This document shows, piece after piece, positions 1 through 6,937 of a stretch of DNA of 26,151 nucleotides. The position numbers and the translations under genes were made by a program. Position 1 is the stretch's first letter. The number at the start of each line of letters is the position of its first letter. The notes beneath the pieces are model-generated. The model saw only the letters and a list, made by a program, of their open reading frames with translations, searched no databases and was not told the DNA's origin. Source of the stretch: a virus. Where the stretch lies: the IMG/VR virus record IMGVR_UViG_3300047388_000177, positions 1-26,151 of that record; one strand, 5' to 3'.

Positions 1-482
1 CTTCTAAATGGGCACGTAAAGAATCGAGCATTTCAGAAGAAATGATGCAATCGATCACACAGTACGGTTTGGTCGACCTAGCAACTTATCTTCCAAAGCG
101 ACCAACACCTGAGCAATTAGCAATCATATTCGAAATGTTCCAAGATTCAGTCGACGGCGAATTGTATGACCCGGCTAAGTTCGGCCAGCACTACAAGCCA
201 TTTGGGTTCGACTCCGGTGATGATTCGGATGGTGGTGAACGTCAGCGTGTTGCACGTTCCACTTCTGTTCAAACAGCTCGTACAACAGTTCCTACAAACA
301 CTACAACAGTGGTCAAAGTTCCTACCCCTGTCTCACACCAGGGTTCGGTATCAGAATCCGAAGGCAATGATCCACCCTTTGTAGTCGATTCCCCGAAGGA
401 AGCAGTTACTGCTACAACCGAGGTGAAGGCTGAAAAGTCGCCACAGGAAATTTTGGCGATGCTCCGCAACAGGAATCGTTAA
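1..482 (+). CDS. 32: C-terminal part of a probable gp32-like ssDNA-binding protein (5' incomplete)
   Basis: The reading frame is open from the left edge (first full codon at base 3), so the ATG at 42 is probably internal and the gene starts outside the window. What remains is about 159 residues. A folded-looking segment comes first, containing LPKRPTPEQ and a FEMFQDSVDGELYDP stretch. Next is a short acidic DSGDDSDGG patch, then a low-complexity Thr/Val/Ser/Pro linker of about 60 residues, and a short conserved-looking tail ending SPQEILAMLRNRNR. A globular core, flexible linker and C-terminal interaction tail fit T4-like gp32, which coats ssDNA and recruits UvsY and gp59. The position just ahead of uvsX and a strong stem-loop also fits. 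The OB-fold itself is not visible, so the name is an inference. It could be another replication or virion protein. Confidence 0.45.
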   Translation, partial: SKWARKESSISEEMMQSITQYGLVDLATYLPKRPTPEQLAIIFEMFQDSVDGELYDPAKFGQHYKPFGFDSGDDSDGGERQRVARSTSVQTARTTVPTNTTTVVKVPTPVSHQGSVSESEGNDPPFVVDSPKEAVTATTEVKAEKSPQEILAMLRNRNR

Positions 483-500
483 ACAATAAGACAACGGATA

Positions 501-531
501 GAAATAAGCAACAATAATTGTTGCTTATTTC
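501..531 (+). terminator. Perfect 14-bp stem-loop after the first gene
   Basis: Bases 501-514 (GAAATAAGCAACAA) pair perfectly with 518-531 around a 3-base TAA loop. The hairpin lies 19 bases after the stop of the gp32-like gene and 33 bases before uvsX. The descending arm contains TTATTT but no clean T-run follows, so it may act as a terminator, a processing site, or a 3' stabiliser of the upstream mRNA. Confidence 0.6.
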
Positions 532-563
532 GGTGTCATTAAAATATAAAGGAAGGTATAAAA

Positions 564-1628
564 ATGGTAAAATCGGTCGATATTTCTCGGTTCCGTAAAA
601 CACTTACCAAGAATATTCCCGGATTAAGTATCGGATTTAACGATCCAAAGACTTGGGTTAGTTTTGGCAATAAATCGTTAAATTATTTAGTTAGTGGTGA
701 CTTCGATAAGGGAATTGCACTTGGTAAAGTTTCGATTTTAGCGGGAGAATCCGGTTCGGGAAAATCCCTATTGTCGGCGAATGTTATTAAAAATGCGCAA
801 GATCAGGGTATCTTTGTTATTTTAATTGATACCGAAAATGCACTTGATGAGAGTTGGCTTAAGGAATTTAATGTTGATACATCGCCGGAAAAGTTACTGA
901 AACTCAATATGGCAATGGTGGATGACGTTGCAAGAACCATTAGTGAATACGTTAAAGAATATAGAGAAATTCCAGAGGACGAGCGAGCTGAAATACTATT
1001 TGTAATTGATAGTCTTGGCATGTTACTAGTTGAAGCACAGACAGCACAATTTGAACGCGGCGAACTGAAGGGCGATTTTGGTCATAAGCCGAAGGCATTG
1101 AAGGCTTTAATTACGAATTGTGTAAATATGTTCGGTAATCTCGGCATAGGTATGTTATGCACAAATCACACCTATGCATCACAGGATATTTTTAGCCCAG
1201 ATGATGTTGTAAGTGGTGGATCCGGGCCTATCTTTGCAGCAAGTGCATTAATTGCGATTAAGAAAGGTAAGCTTAAAGAAGACGAAGAGGGGGATAAAAC
1301 AACAGAAGTCGCCGGCATTCGTGCAATGTGTAAGGTTATGAAGACACGATATAATAAGCCGTTTGAAGGAACTCAGCTTAAGATTCCTTATTCAGGCGGC
1401 CTGGATGCATATTCGGGATTATTTGAGATGTTTGAGGATAGATTGCTTACTAAAGACGGCAATCGTTATATCTATGTAACACATTCCGGTAAGATTCATA
1501 AATTATTTAAGAAGGAATGGAATAAAAATATTGATGGATGCATGGATGATATTATGGCAGATGTTATGAATACACCTGGTGGTTTATTTAAATCCGGGTC
1601 TAAACAAGAAGAGATAGTGGAGGTATAA
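564..1628 (+). CDS. uvsX: UvsX RecA-like recombinase
   Basis: The 354-residue product is the phage counterpart of RecA. It polymerises on ssDNA and drives strand exchange for recombination-dependent replication and repair. The Walker A motif GESGSGKS is at residues 61-68, the Walker B segment ILFVIDS at 144-150, and a DTENALDESW segment at 89-98 carries the RecA-type acidic residue after the P-loop. NHTY at 201-204 is the polar motif preceding the DNA-binding loop region. T4 UvsX is slightly longer (about 390 residues). The start is fixed by a GGAAGG ribosome site at 551-556, seven bases before the ATG. It follows the gp32-like gene and a stem-loop, and leads a cluster that also holds UvsY- and UvsW-like genes, its known partners. 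Confidence 0.95.
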   Translation: MVKSVDISRFRKTLTKNIPGLSIGFNDPKTWVSFGNKSLNYLVSGDFDKGIALGKVSILAGESGSGKSLLSANVIKNAQDQGIFVILIDTENALDESWLKEFNVDTSPEKLLKLNMAMVDDVARTISEYVKEYREIPEDERAEILFVIDSLGMLLVEAQTAQFERGELKGDFGHKPKALKALITNCVNMFGNLGIGMLCTNHTYASQDIFSPDDVVSGGSGPIFAASALIAIKKGKLKEDEEGDKTTEVAGIRAMCKVMKTRYNKPFEGTQLKIPYSGGLDAYSGLFEMFEDRLLTKDGNRYIYVTHSGKIHKLFKKEWNKNIDGCMDDIMADVMNTPGGLFKSGSKQEEIVEV

Positions 1629-1629
1629 T

Positions 1630-1875
1630 ATGGTTAATGACAGTCATGAACTATTATTAGAGCTATGGGCTAGAATTAAATCCCATATTACTCCAAAGGA
1701 ACGTCTTGAAGTAGCAGATATTCTTATGGTTGTTTTTGACGAGTTTGGTCTTGTTGAGGATGACCTGCTAGATGAAGATCTCGATAAGGAAATGCGTGCC
1801 GCAGCAAGAAGTCATCTTTCGGACGAAAATTACGAAGAAAGCTTCGACGAAAGGTATGACGATGACAACTGCTAA
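1630..1875 (+). CDS. Small acidic hypothetical protein
   Basis: An 81-residue protein that I do not recognise. It starts one base after the uvsX stop, and the GTGGAGGT just upstream gives it a good ribosome site inside the uvsX end. The first half looks helical (HELLLELWARIKSH, ERLEVADILMVVFDEF). The second half is very acidic (VEDDLLDEDLDKE and a DERYDDD tail). No Cys pairs or membrane segments are seen. It is presumably co-transcribed and translationally coupled with uvsX. Small acidic helical proteins of this kind are common among phage replication genes and often act by protein contacts, but no function can be assigned. Confidence 0.7.
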   Translation: MVNDSHELLLELWARIKSHITPKERLEVADILMVVFDEFGLVEDDLLDEDLDKEMRAAARSHLSDENYEESFDERYDDDNC

Positions 1876-2167
1876 AGAGTTGGGCGAATTACTTCTCGAG
1901 ATAATCAAGAGCAAGGATGCTCTGAGATCAATGACGACAATCCGACAGTTTAGGGATTCTATGCAAGATGCAACTGTGGGCGCAGATTACGTTACTTGGA
2001 TTTCAGAGCCTGTTAATCTGACCAGGGTACATCAGGCCTTGGCAGAAGACCTAGATGTCCCTCCTCGTGCTATGGCTATCAAGCGAGTATTAATGTCCAG
2101 ACCTCAGAGAGCATCATTATTGATTCAGGCAATGGAAATCGCTATTAAGAGAGTTCATAAACTATGA
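1862..2167 (+). CDS. Hypothetical protein, 101 residues
   Basis: The frame is open from 1772, but the likely start is the ATG at 1862. An AAAGG site at 1850-1854 sits seven bases before it, whereas the ATG at 1856 is too close to that site. This start overlaps the preceding gene by 14 bases. The product is mostly helical and basic towards the end (QALAEDLDVPPRAMAIKRVL, then QAMEIAIKRVHKL). I see no catalytic motif. The middle (RVHQALAEDLDVPPRAMAIKRVLM) could be a small helical or helix-turn-helix-like domain, but this is only an impression. It overlaps the next gene by 4 bases, so the run 1630-2531 looks like one translationally coupled set. Confidence 0.65.
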   Translation: MTTAKELGELLLEIIKSKDALRSMTTIRQFRDSMQDATVGADYVTWISEPVNLTRVHQALAEDLDVPPRAMAIKRVLMSRPQRASLLIQAMEIAIKRVHKL

Positions 2168-2367
2168 GCAATGAATATAGGATATTAGAGGAACTGTCGG
2201 TTGGTGATAAAATAAGAAGACAAGAAGAACTTTTGAGCTTACTTAATTCAGCGGACCCAATGGATAGCGAGTATCCGTTGTTAATGACTGAATTATCTAC
2301 CGTTATGAAAGAAATAGCTAGCTTTACTCAAACCTTCTCAGAAAATTTAAAGGAAGATGATTTATGA
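2164..2367 (+). CDS. Small helical hypothetical protein
   Basis: A 67-residue protein that overlaps the previous stop by an ATGA junction and is itself overlapped by the next ORF. Sequence blocks such as EELSVGDKIRRQEELLSLLNSA and LLMTELSTVMKEIASF suggest two helices that could pair as a coiled coil. There are no Cys residues and no recognisable family. It probably belongs to the same transcript as uvsX and the uvsY-like gene. Confidence 0.6.
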   Translation: MSNEYRILEELSVGDKIRRQEELLSLLNSADPMDSEYPLLMTELSTVMKEIASFTQTFSENLKEDDL

Positions 2368-2531
2368 ATACACAAAAATTAACACTTAAAGAAGAGATTA
2401 ATGCAATTCTTCAGGAGTTGTCAGATACAGGATATCTCTCAATTGAAGATCAATCCGATACCTCACAAATTACTAAGCTATCTGTAATGATTGAGGCAAT
2501 AATTCGCAGAATTGATAATATTGGTAATTAA
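2364..2531 (+). CDS. Very small hypothetical protein (55 residues)
   Basis: This short ORF begins MNTQKLTLKEEINAIL and ends RRIDNIGN. It starts at an ATGA overlap with the previous gene, and an AGGAAG site lies at 2351-2356, seven bases before the ATG. It looks like two amphipathic helices joined by an acidic turn. The tight coupling and good ribosome site argue that it is translated. No function is apparent. Its size and helical pattern resemble the preceding 67-residue protein, but the sequences are not clearly related. Confidence 0.55.
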   Translation: MNTQKLTLKEEINAILQELSDTGYLSIEDQSDTSQITKLSVMIEAIIRRIDNIGN

Positions 2532-2539
2532 ATAAAACT

Positions 2540-2998
2540 ATGAGTTGGTATTATAAGATAACCTCAGATCTTTCAAATATATCTGGATTCATAGACTACT
2601 ATGAATCCGAAATGGAATCTGCACGAAAGGAGTTGTCCCTTAAGGGTAAGTCCTTAGAAAAGCATGCTGCGGAACTTCCGGGATTAGTTGAGCAGCGTTT
2701 CGCACAGTTGCAAGAGATTGAAGCAGTCCTTGAATATCTAAATATCAAATTACGTAAAGAACGGTCTGCTGAGTTTAAGAAATTCTTAGAGGCCTATAAT
2801 AAGGCATTAAGTTCACGAGATGCCGAAAAATACGTCGATGGTGTTCAATCTATAGTGGATACAACTATGTTGATAAATGAAGTTGCTTTGTTACGAAATA
2901 AATTTTTAGGAATATCTAAGGGTTTTGAGCAAAAATCATTCAGCTCATCGAATATTATAAAGCTAAGAGTGGCCGGATTAGATGACGCGAGCGTGTAA
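2540..2998 (+). CDS. uvsY: UvsY-like recombination mediator
   Basis: A 152-residue, highly helical protein immediately before uvsW, the same neighbourhood as in T4, where uvsY and uvsW are close together. T4 UvsY (137 residues) forms a multimer that loads UvsX onto gp32-coated ssDNA. The C-terminal half follows the UvsY pattern of an aromatic/basic helix, then an SRDAEKYVDG-type segment, then a long helix (INEVALLRNKFLGISKGFEQK) resembling the last helix of T4 UvsY. Cyanophage-type T4 relatives carry a protein of this length and motif order. No ribosome site is obvious upstream. The 3' end overlaps the uvsW ATG (TAATG), implying coupling. The call rests on pattern and context. Confidence 0.7.
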   Translation: MSWYYKITSDLSNISGFIDYYESEMESARKELSLKGKSLEKHAAELPGLVEQRFAQLQEIEAVLEYLNIKLRKERSAEFKKFLEAYNKALSSRDAEKYVDGVQSIVDTTMLINEVALLRNKFLGISKGFEQKSFSSSNIIKLRVAGLDDASV

Positions 2999-4458
2999 TG
3001 ACTATAACAAAATTGATAATTCAGGATGAATGTAATGTGAAATTTACGGATCTTTCACCGGAATGCAGGCGCAAGATGGTGTCAGAATTGGAATATTTTG
3101 TGCCTGGTGCACAATATTCCCCGGCCGTGCGCCTCGGGAGATGGAACGGTAAGCAAAGTTTTTGCGATCTGGCAGGAAGATCGTATCTTAATCTTTTAGA
3201 TCGATTATTACCCATTGTGCAATCTCACGGCTATGAAATCGAAATCGAGGATTTACGAAAGCCTACACCAGAGTTTGAATTTAAACAGGTTGATGAAAAT
3301 AGCTATAGTCATATTACGTGGCCTATTGGCCACCCAAAAGTGGGTGAATCAATCTTATTAAGGGAACATCAGGTAAACGCTATTAATTTGTATTTAGAAA
3401 ATCTAACTGGAATATCTGTACTACCCACTGGTGCAGGCAAAACGATTGTTTGCGCAGTTCTTAGCCATAAAGTTCAAGAATATGGACGCAGTATTATAAT
3501 TGTCCCCACAAAAGATCTTGTAACACAGACCGAGGAAGATTACATCAATATGGGATTAGATGTCGGTGTGTTTTATGGAGATAGAAAAGATTATTTAAAA
3601 ACTCATACGATATGTACATGGCAAAGTCTTCAAAGCTTGGCAGAGCGCTCAAAAAAAATAAATTTAGAAATAGATATAAACGATTTCTTCGAGGGAGTGG
3701 TTTGCGTTATCGTAGACGAAGTTCACAAAGCAAAAGCAGATGTATTGAAAAAGCTATTGTCGACTTATTTAAAGAACGCACCGATTAGATGGGGACTCAC
3801 AGGGACAATGCCTGAGGAAGAACACGAAAAACTCTCTGTAATATCGTGTCTTGGTTCGGTTTTTGGTAAAATAAATACTATCGACCTACAAGAAAAGGGG
3901 ATATTAGCAAAACTTAATATCAATATTTGGCAATTGCAGGAAGTGAATGCACCAGATGTGAATAATTACCAAGCCGAGTTAAAGTGGTTAACTACCAATA
4001 AGTTACGAATAAAATTTATTGCTGATAATATTACTGAGATTTCAAACTCGGGGAACACTTTAGTTTTGGTAGATCGTATTGAAACAGGGAAGATGCTACA
4101 ATCTTTAATACAAGACTCGGTATTTGTATCTGGTGCAATGAAGTCATCGGATAGAAAAGAAGAATATAAAGAAATTCAGGATATTGATGGTAAGGTGATT
4201 ATTGCTACATATTCTGTCGCTAGTACTGGAATTAATATTTCTCGAATTTTTAATCTTTGCTTAATTGAAGCTGGCCAATCATTTGTTCGGGTTATTCAGA
4301 GCATTGGTAGAAGTCTTCGTGTTGCAGAAGATAAGACGTCTGCACAGGTATATGACATATGCTCAAATACAAAGTATAGTAAAAAACATTTAACTAAACG
4401 TAAGAAAATTTATGATGAGGCACAGTATTCATATTCTGTCAAGAAAATAAAATACTAA
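2998..4458 (+). CDS. uvsW: UvsW recombination/branch-migration helicase
   Basis: A 486-residue SF2 helicase, close to the 503 residues of T4 UvsW. The first ~100 residues form the small DNA-binding module typical of UvsW (LGRWNGKQSF, near residue 46). Helicase motifs follow in order: Q-like LREHQ at 121-125, Walker A PTGAGKT at 143-149, IIIVPTKDL near 167-174, the DEVH box at 240-243, LTGT at 267-270, and motif VI QSIGRSLR at 434-441. In T4 the enzyme unwinds R-loops and migrates branched DNA, switching replication from origin-primed to recombination-driven. It overlaps the uvsY-like gene by one base and is followed within two bases by another ORF. Confidence 0.95.
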   Translation: MTITKLIIQDECNVKFTDLSPECRRKMVSELEYFVPGAQYSPAVRLGRWNGKQSFCDLAGRSYLNLLDRLLPIVQSHGYEIEIEDLRKPTPEFEFKQVDENSYSHITWPIGHPKVGESILLREHQVNAINLYLENLTGISVLPTGAGKTIVCAVLSHKVQEYGRSIIIVPTKDLVTQTEEDYINMGLDVGVFYGDRKDYLKTHTICTWQSLQSLAERSKKINLEIDINDFFEGVVCVIVDEVHKAKADVLKKLLSTYLKNAPIRWGLTGTMPEEEHEKLSVISCLGSVFGKINTIDLQEKGILAKLNINIWQLQEVNAPDVNNYQAELKWLTTNKLRIKFIADNITEISNSGNTLVLVDRIETGKMLQSLIQDSVFVSGAMKSSDRKEEYKEIQDIDGKVIIATYSVASTGINISRIFNLCLIEAGQSFVRVIQSIGRSLRVAEDKTSAQVYDICSNTKYSKKHLTKRKKIYDEAQYSYSVKKIKY

Positions 4459-4459
4459 A

Positions 4460-4795
4460 ATGATTATTAATTCAATTATTTCCATCGGGTATTTAGATTT
4501 ATTAGAAACTTTCTTTAGGGCAAACAATCTTCAGGTGACCTGTTCATTGTTGGATGATAAAACTAATAATCTAAAGCTGATAACACTTGAATATGAGGAT
4601 AATTCTGAAACAGCACTTGCAATTACCTTTATGTCAATACGGCATCTTGGATTTGAAAATATGTTAGTTGATTATCTTATTAAATGTGGCGCACCTAGGA
4701 ACTTAATTTCTGTAGGCAGAACAGCCGTAAAGAGAGATATGAAAAAGTTAGATGAGGAGTGGGCAGAAAAACGAAGAGAACTGGGATTTAGATAA
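4460..4795 (+). CDS. Hypothetical protein downstream of uvsW
   Basis: A 111-residue protein that starts one base after the uvsW stop, so it is probably translated by coupling. The N-terminal part looks alpha/beta (IISIGYLDLLETFFRANN, then a strand-rich LKLITLEYED). The C-terminal third is a charged helix (KRDMKKLDEEWAEKRRELGF). No catalytic motif is visible and I do not recognise the family. It is the last gene of the uvsX-uvsW cluster. The 71 bases that follow hold no gene but contain a weak late-promoter-like box. Confidence 0.65.
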   Translation: MIINSIISIGYLDLLETFFRANNLQVTCSLLDDKTNNLKLITLEYEDNSETALAITFMSIRHLGFENMLVDYLIKCGAPRNLISVGRTAVKRDMKKLDEEWAEKRRELGFR

Positions 4796-4845
4796 TTTAC
4801 AATTATCTCCAAGCCATCCACTGATACCATTTAGAATACTTATTT

Positions 4846-4853
4846 TGTAAATA
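4846..4853 (+). promoter_or_regulatory. Weak late-promoter-like box TGTAAATA
   Basis: TGTAAATA lies 13 bases before the ATG at 4867, in a short gene-free gap after the uvsW cluster. It differs from the GATAAATA box seen repeatedly later in the window, so it is only a candidate. An AGGA site at 4859-4862 would remain in the leader only if the transcript began at or just before it. Confidence 0.25.
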
Positions 4854-4866
4854 CATATAGGACCAT

Positions 4867-5373
4867 ATGACATATATACTGCAAGTTGATAATACTAGCT
4901 ACGATTTGAATAAAATCCCCGACGAAATTCTTGACATACGCTATTGCGTAATGGATTATTCAGATCCTAAAAATCCTGATTACTTTTTCATTCCATTGAT
5001 CTTTCTTGAAAGTTTTTATGCTCCGGCAGTAGTCTTACAAATCGGGCAATACACAGTCCAGATGCCCTTAGATTGGTCAATCCTTGTATGCGACGATGAT
5101 TACAGCGATCTAGAGGTAATGCCACTTACAAGTTTAAATGATCGCGGATTTCATACAATGGTATTCAACCCACTAAGACACATGGTCCCGAGACCGCAAG
5201 AAATCAATATCACAAACGTATATGCAGAAGTGAAATGGTTTTTTCCTAAATTGAAAAATGGTAACATCTTAGTTGTCCCTGTAGAGGATAAGCCACACCC
5301 AAATTGCGTCCTCTTTGTTAAGGAAGTATCTAAGATTCCGGATGTTATTTCTATAGGGGCACTCTTTGAATAA
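4867..5373 (+). CDS. Conserved T4-like phage protein of unknown function
   Basis: A 168-residue soluble protein rich in aromatic residues and short strands. Landmark segments are MPLDWSILVCDDDYSDLEV, LTSLNDRGFHTMVFNPL and a WFFPKLKNGNILVVPV strand pair. I associate this pattern with a protein found among replication genes of marine T4-like phages, but know no established function. No nucleotide-binding motif or Cys pairs are seen. The ATG is preceded by AGGA four bases upstream. The 3' end overlaps the next ORF by 8 bases. Its position between recombination genes and a probable clamp-loader subunit suggests a DNA-metabolism role, by inference only. Confidence 0.7.
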   Translation: MTYILQVDNTSYDLNKIPDEILDIRYCVMDYSDPKNPDYFFIPLIFLESFYAPAVVLQIGQYTVQMPLDWSILVCDDDYSDLEVMPLTSLNDRGFHTMVFNPLRHMVPRPQEINITNVYAEVKWFFPKLKNGNILVVPVEDKPHPNCVLFVKEVSKIPDVISIGALFE

Positions 5374-5551
5374 TGAACAAGATTTAGTATACCGCCTTAG
5401 AAAAAGGGCAGAGATTAGGAGACAAATTACTTCACGTAAGAGTGTCCAGGATGGCGCCCCTGATCGTATTTCTGACCTTTTAGAAGAGGCAGCAAATGAA
5501 ATTGAGCGCTTGCGAACAGAGGAAGGATTTAATCCGGGAATGGGTCAATGA
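5366..5551 (+). CDS. Small coiled-coil-like conserved phage protein
   Basis: A 61-residue protein overlapping the genes on both sides (8 bases upstream, 4 downstream). It is highly charged. An Arg-rich start (YRLRKRAEIRRQITSRKSVQ) leads into a heptad-like helix (RISDLLEEAANEIERLR). This looks like a short helical hairpin or coiled coil that could bind a partner protein or nucleic acid. Similar tiny proteins occur in marine T4-like phages, but I know no function. The double overlap makes expression with its neighbours very likely. Confidence 0.65.
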   Translation: MNNEQDLVYRLRKRAEIRRQITSRKSVQDGAPDRISDLLEEAANEIERLRTEEGFNPGMGQ

Positions 5552-6087
5552 GTAATTGGGTAGAACAGTTCTTTGAACTTAATCCAGAAGCAGTTAAGGT
5601 TGAGATAACTAAAGAAAAGAAAGGCAAGGAGTTTAAGAATGACTTGTTTAAGGATGTTATCCCGGCCTTGGACCGTCGTGATAAGAAGTTCTACAGTAGA
5701 CTCAATAATGAGCAGAAGAAGGATATCTCTATTTGGATACTCACACGTTGGATGAGTTCGACAGTTCGGGATTCTGATTTACAATTGAGCAATGTAAATT
5801 CCATTTGCAATGTGAATTCTGGAGCACTTATAAAGCATAAAGAGCTTCAATGGATGTTGCTTGCAGTCGCCGGCACCGGGAGAGCAGAACGTCACGAATG
5901 GATTGCTCCACCAAAGGGAATGAAAAAGAATAGGGTAGAAGAAGTTATTCTGCAATATTATCCTAATCTAAACGATCAAGAACTCGAATTGTTTCAGCAG
6001 TTAAACACAATTGAGGATTTGGAACTTTTACTAAAAGATAATGGATTTGATGACAAGACAATCAAAGAATTATTGGCAAAAGGATAG
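5548..6087 (+). CDS. 62: Probable clamp-loader small subunit (gp62-like)
   Basis: A 179-residue helical protein. Recognisable blocks are FKNDLFKDVIPALDRRDKKF near residue 29, a Trp-rich helix (ISIWILTRWMSS), and HKELQWMLLAVAGTGRAERH followed by HEWIAPPKGMKKNR. This order and length fit my memory of the divergent gp62-like subunits of cyanophage-type T4 relatives. In T4, gp62 works with gp44 to load the gp45 clamp. There is no Walker motif, as expected for gp62. The partner genes 44 and 45 are not in the window, which weakens the contextual argument. It starts at an ATGA overlap with the previous ORF. Confidence 0.5.
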   Translation: MSNWVEQFFELNPEAVKVEITKEKKGKEFKNDLFKDVIPALDRRDKKFYSRLNNEQKKDISIWILTRWMSSTVRDSDLQLSNVNSICNVNSGALIKHKELQWMLLAVAGTGRAERHEWIAPPKGMKKNRVEEVILQYYPNLNDQELELFQQLNTIEDLELLLKDNGFDDKTIKELLAKG

Positions 6088-6090
6088 TGA

Positions 6091-6792
6091 TTGTTAGCGA
6101 AAAAGAAAACAATGGAACAAAAGTTTGAATGCAAGTTCTGTGGGTGTAAATTTCATCGAGATGGGACCCTTGCATCACATATTTGCGTTAAGAAACGTCG
6201 ACATTTGGACGCTAACACAGATGGGTCGCGCTTCGGGCTGAGAGCGTTTCAGAGATTCTATGTATTAACAACGACTTCGAAGAAGATTAAGTCATTTGAG
6301 GAATTTGCTGATAGTCCATATTATATTGATTTCGTAAAGTTTGGCAATCACCTTGCACTGTTAAAACCAGTTCATATCGAGCAGTATATCGATTTCGTTA
6401 TACTAAGTGGTCTTAAAATGCCAAAGTGGACATCTGACCCAGTCTATGAACTTTATGTTGAAAATCTTGTAAAGACCGAGCCACCGGTGAGTGCAGTGGA
6501 GAGATCCATCACAACAATTATGAAGTGGTGCGAAACAAACTCGATTAAATTTAGCCAATTCTTTTCTAATATCTCTGCCAACGAGGCAGCATACCTTATT
6601 AAGACTGGTAGAATTAGTCCGTGGGTTTTGTATTTGTGCGAAACAGGTGGACTTCTTATGGATCGGTTCAATGAAGATCACGCGAAGATGATTGGGCAGG
6701 TAATTGATCCGGGGTTTTGGATGAAAAAATTTAAGAAATCTGGCGATGATGTTGATTACATCAAGCCACTGTTGGAGCAGGTTGGACTCTAG
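6091..6792 (+). CDS. Zinc-knuckle conserved phage protein (TTG start)
   Basis: A 233-residue protein. The N-terminus holds a putative metal site, CKFCGC...H-I-C, with Cys14, Cys17, His30 and Cys32 (C2HC-like). A mainly helical domain follows, with the segments AFQRFYVLTTTSKKIKSF, PYYIDFVKFGNHLA and SPWVLYLCETGG. The chosen start is TTG at 6091, because an AAAGGA ribosome site at 6079-6084 sits six bases upstream. The first ATG (6112) has a weaker site and would still keep the zinc site. I recognise it as a conserved marine T4-like phage type, but of unknown role. A nucleic-acid-binding or regulatory function is a reasonable guess from the zinc site. Confidence 0.7.
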   Translation: MLAKKKTMEQKFECKFCGCKFHRDGTLASHICVKKRRHLDANTDGSRFGLRAFQRFYVLTTTSKKIKSFEEFADSPYYIDFVKFGNHLALLKPVHIEQYIDFVILSGLKMPKWTSDPVYELYVENLVKTEPPVSAVERSITTIMKWCETNSIKFSQFFSNISANEAAYLIKTGRISPWVLYLCETGGLLMDRFNEDHAKMIGQVIDPGFWMKKFKKSGDDVDYIKPLLEQVGL

Positions 6793-6814
6793 GTGATGAA
6801 ACAAATCGAAACCG

Positions 6815-6937
6815 ATGATGACTCCTAAGGGTAAATTTGAAAGTATAAATGATGCAATGGAATTTTTCGGTGTATCTAAGGGCACCTTTTATAATTATAG
6901 TTGGAAATAGCCTAATGATTTTTACTGGATTAAATAA
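6815..6937 (+). pseudogene. Remnant of a homing-endonuclease DNA-binding tail, broken by an in-frame TAG
   Basis: From the ATG at 6815 the frame reads MMTPKGKFESINDAMEFFGV, then SKGTFYNYSWK, an in-frame TAG at 6908-6910, and PNDFYWIK before a TAA at 6935-6937. A TP-x-G-x-F-xS start, a helix-turn-helix core and a final FYWIK-like strand are characteristic of the C-terminal DNA-binding repeat of phage HNH and GIY-YIG homing endonucleases. The match continues across the TAG, so the stop looks recent. The TAA overlaps the next gene's ATG (TAATG), as if it had once been a coupled gene. The catalytic domain is absent here. Confidence 0.55.

Noticed and set aside
6403-6885. Minus-strand ORF of 160 residues opposite the zinc-knuckle gene
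   Set aside because: Shadow of a good plus-strand gene. There is no family pattern and no start signals.
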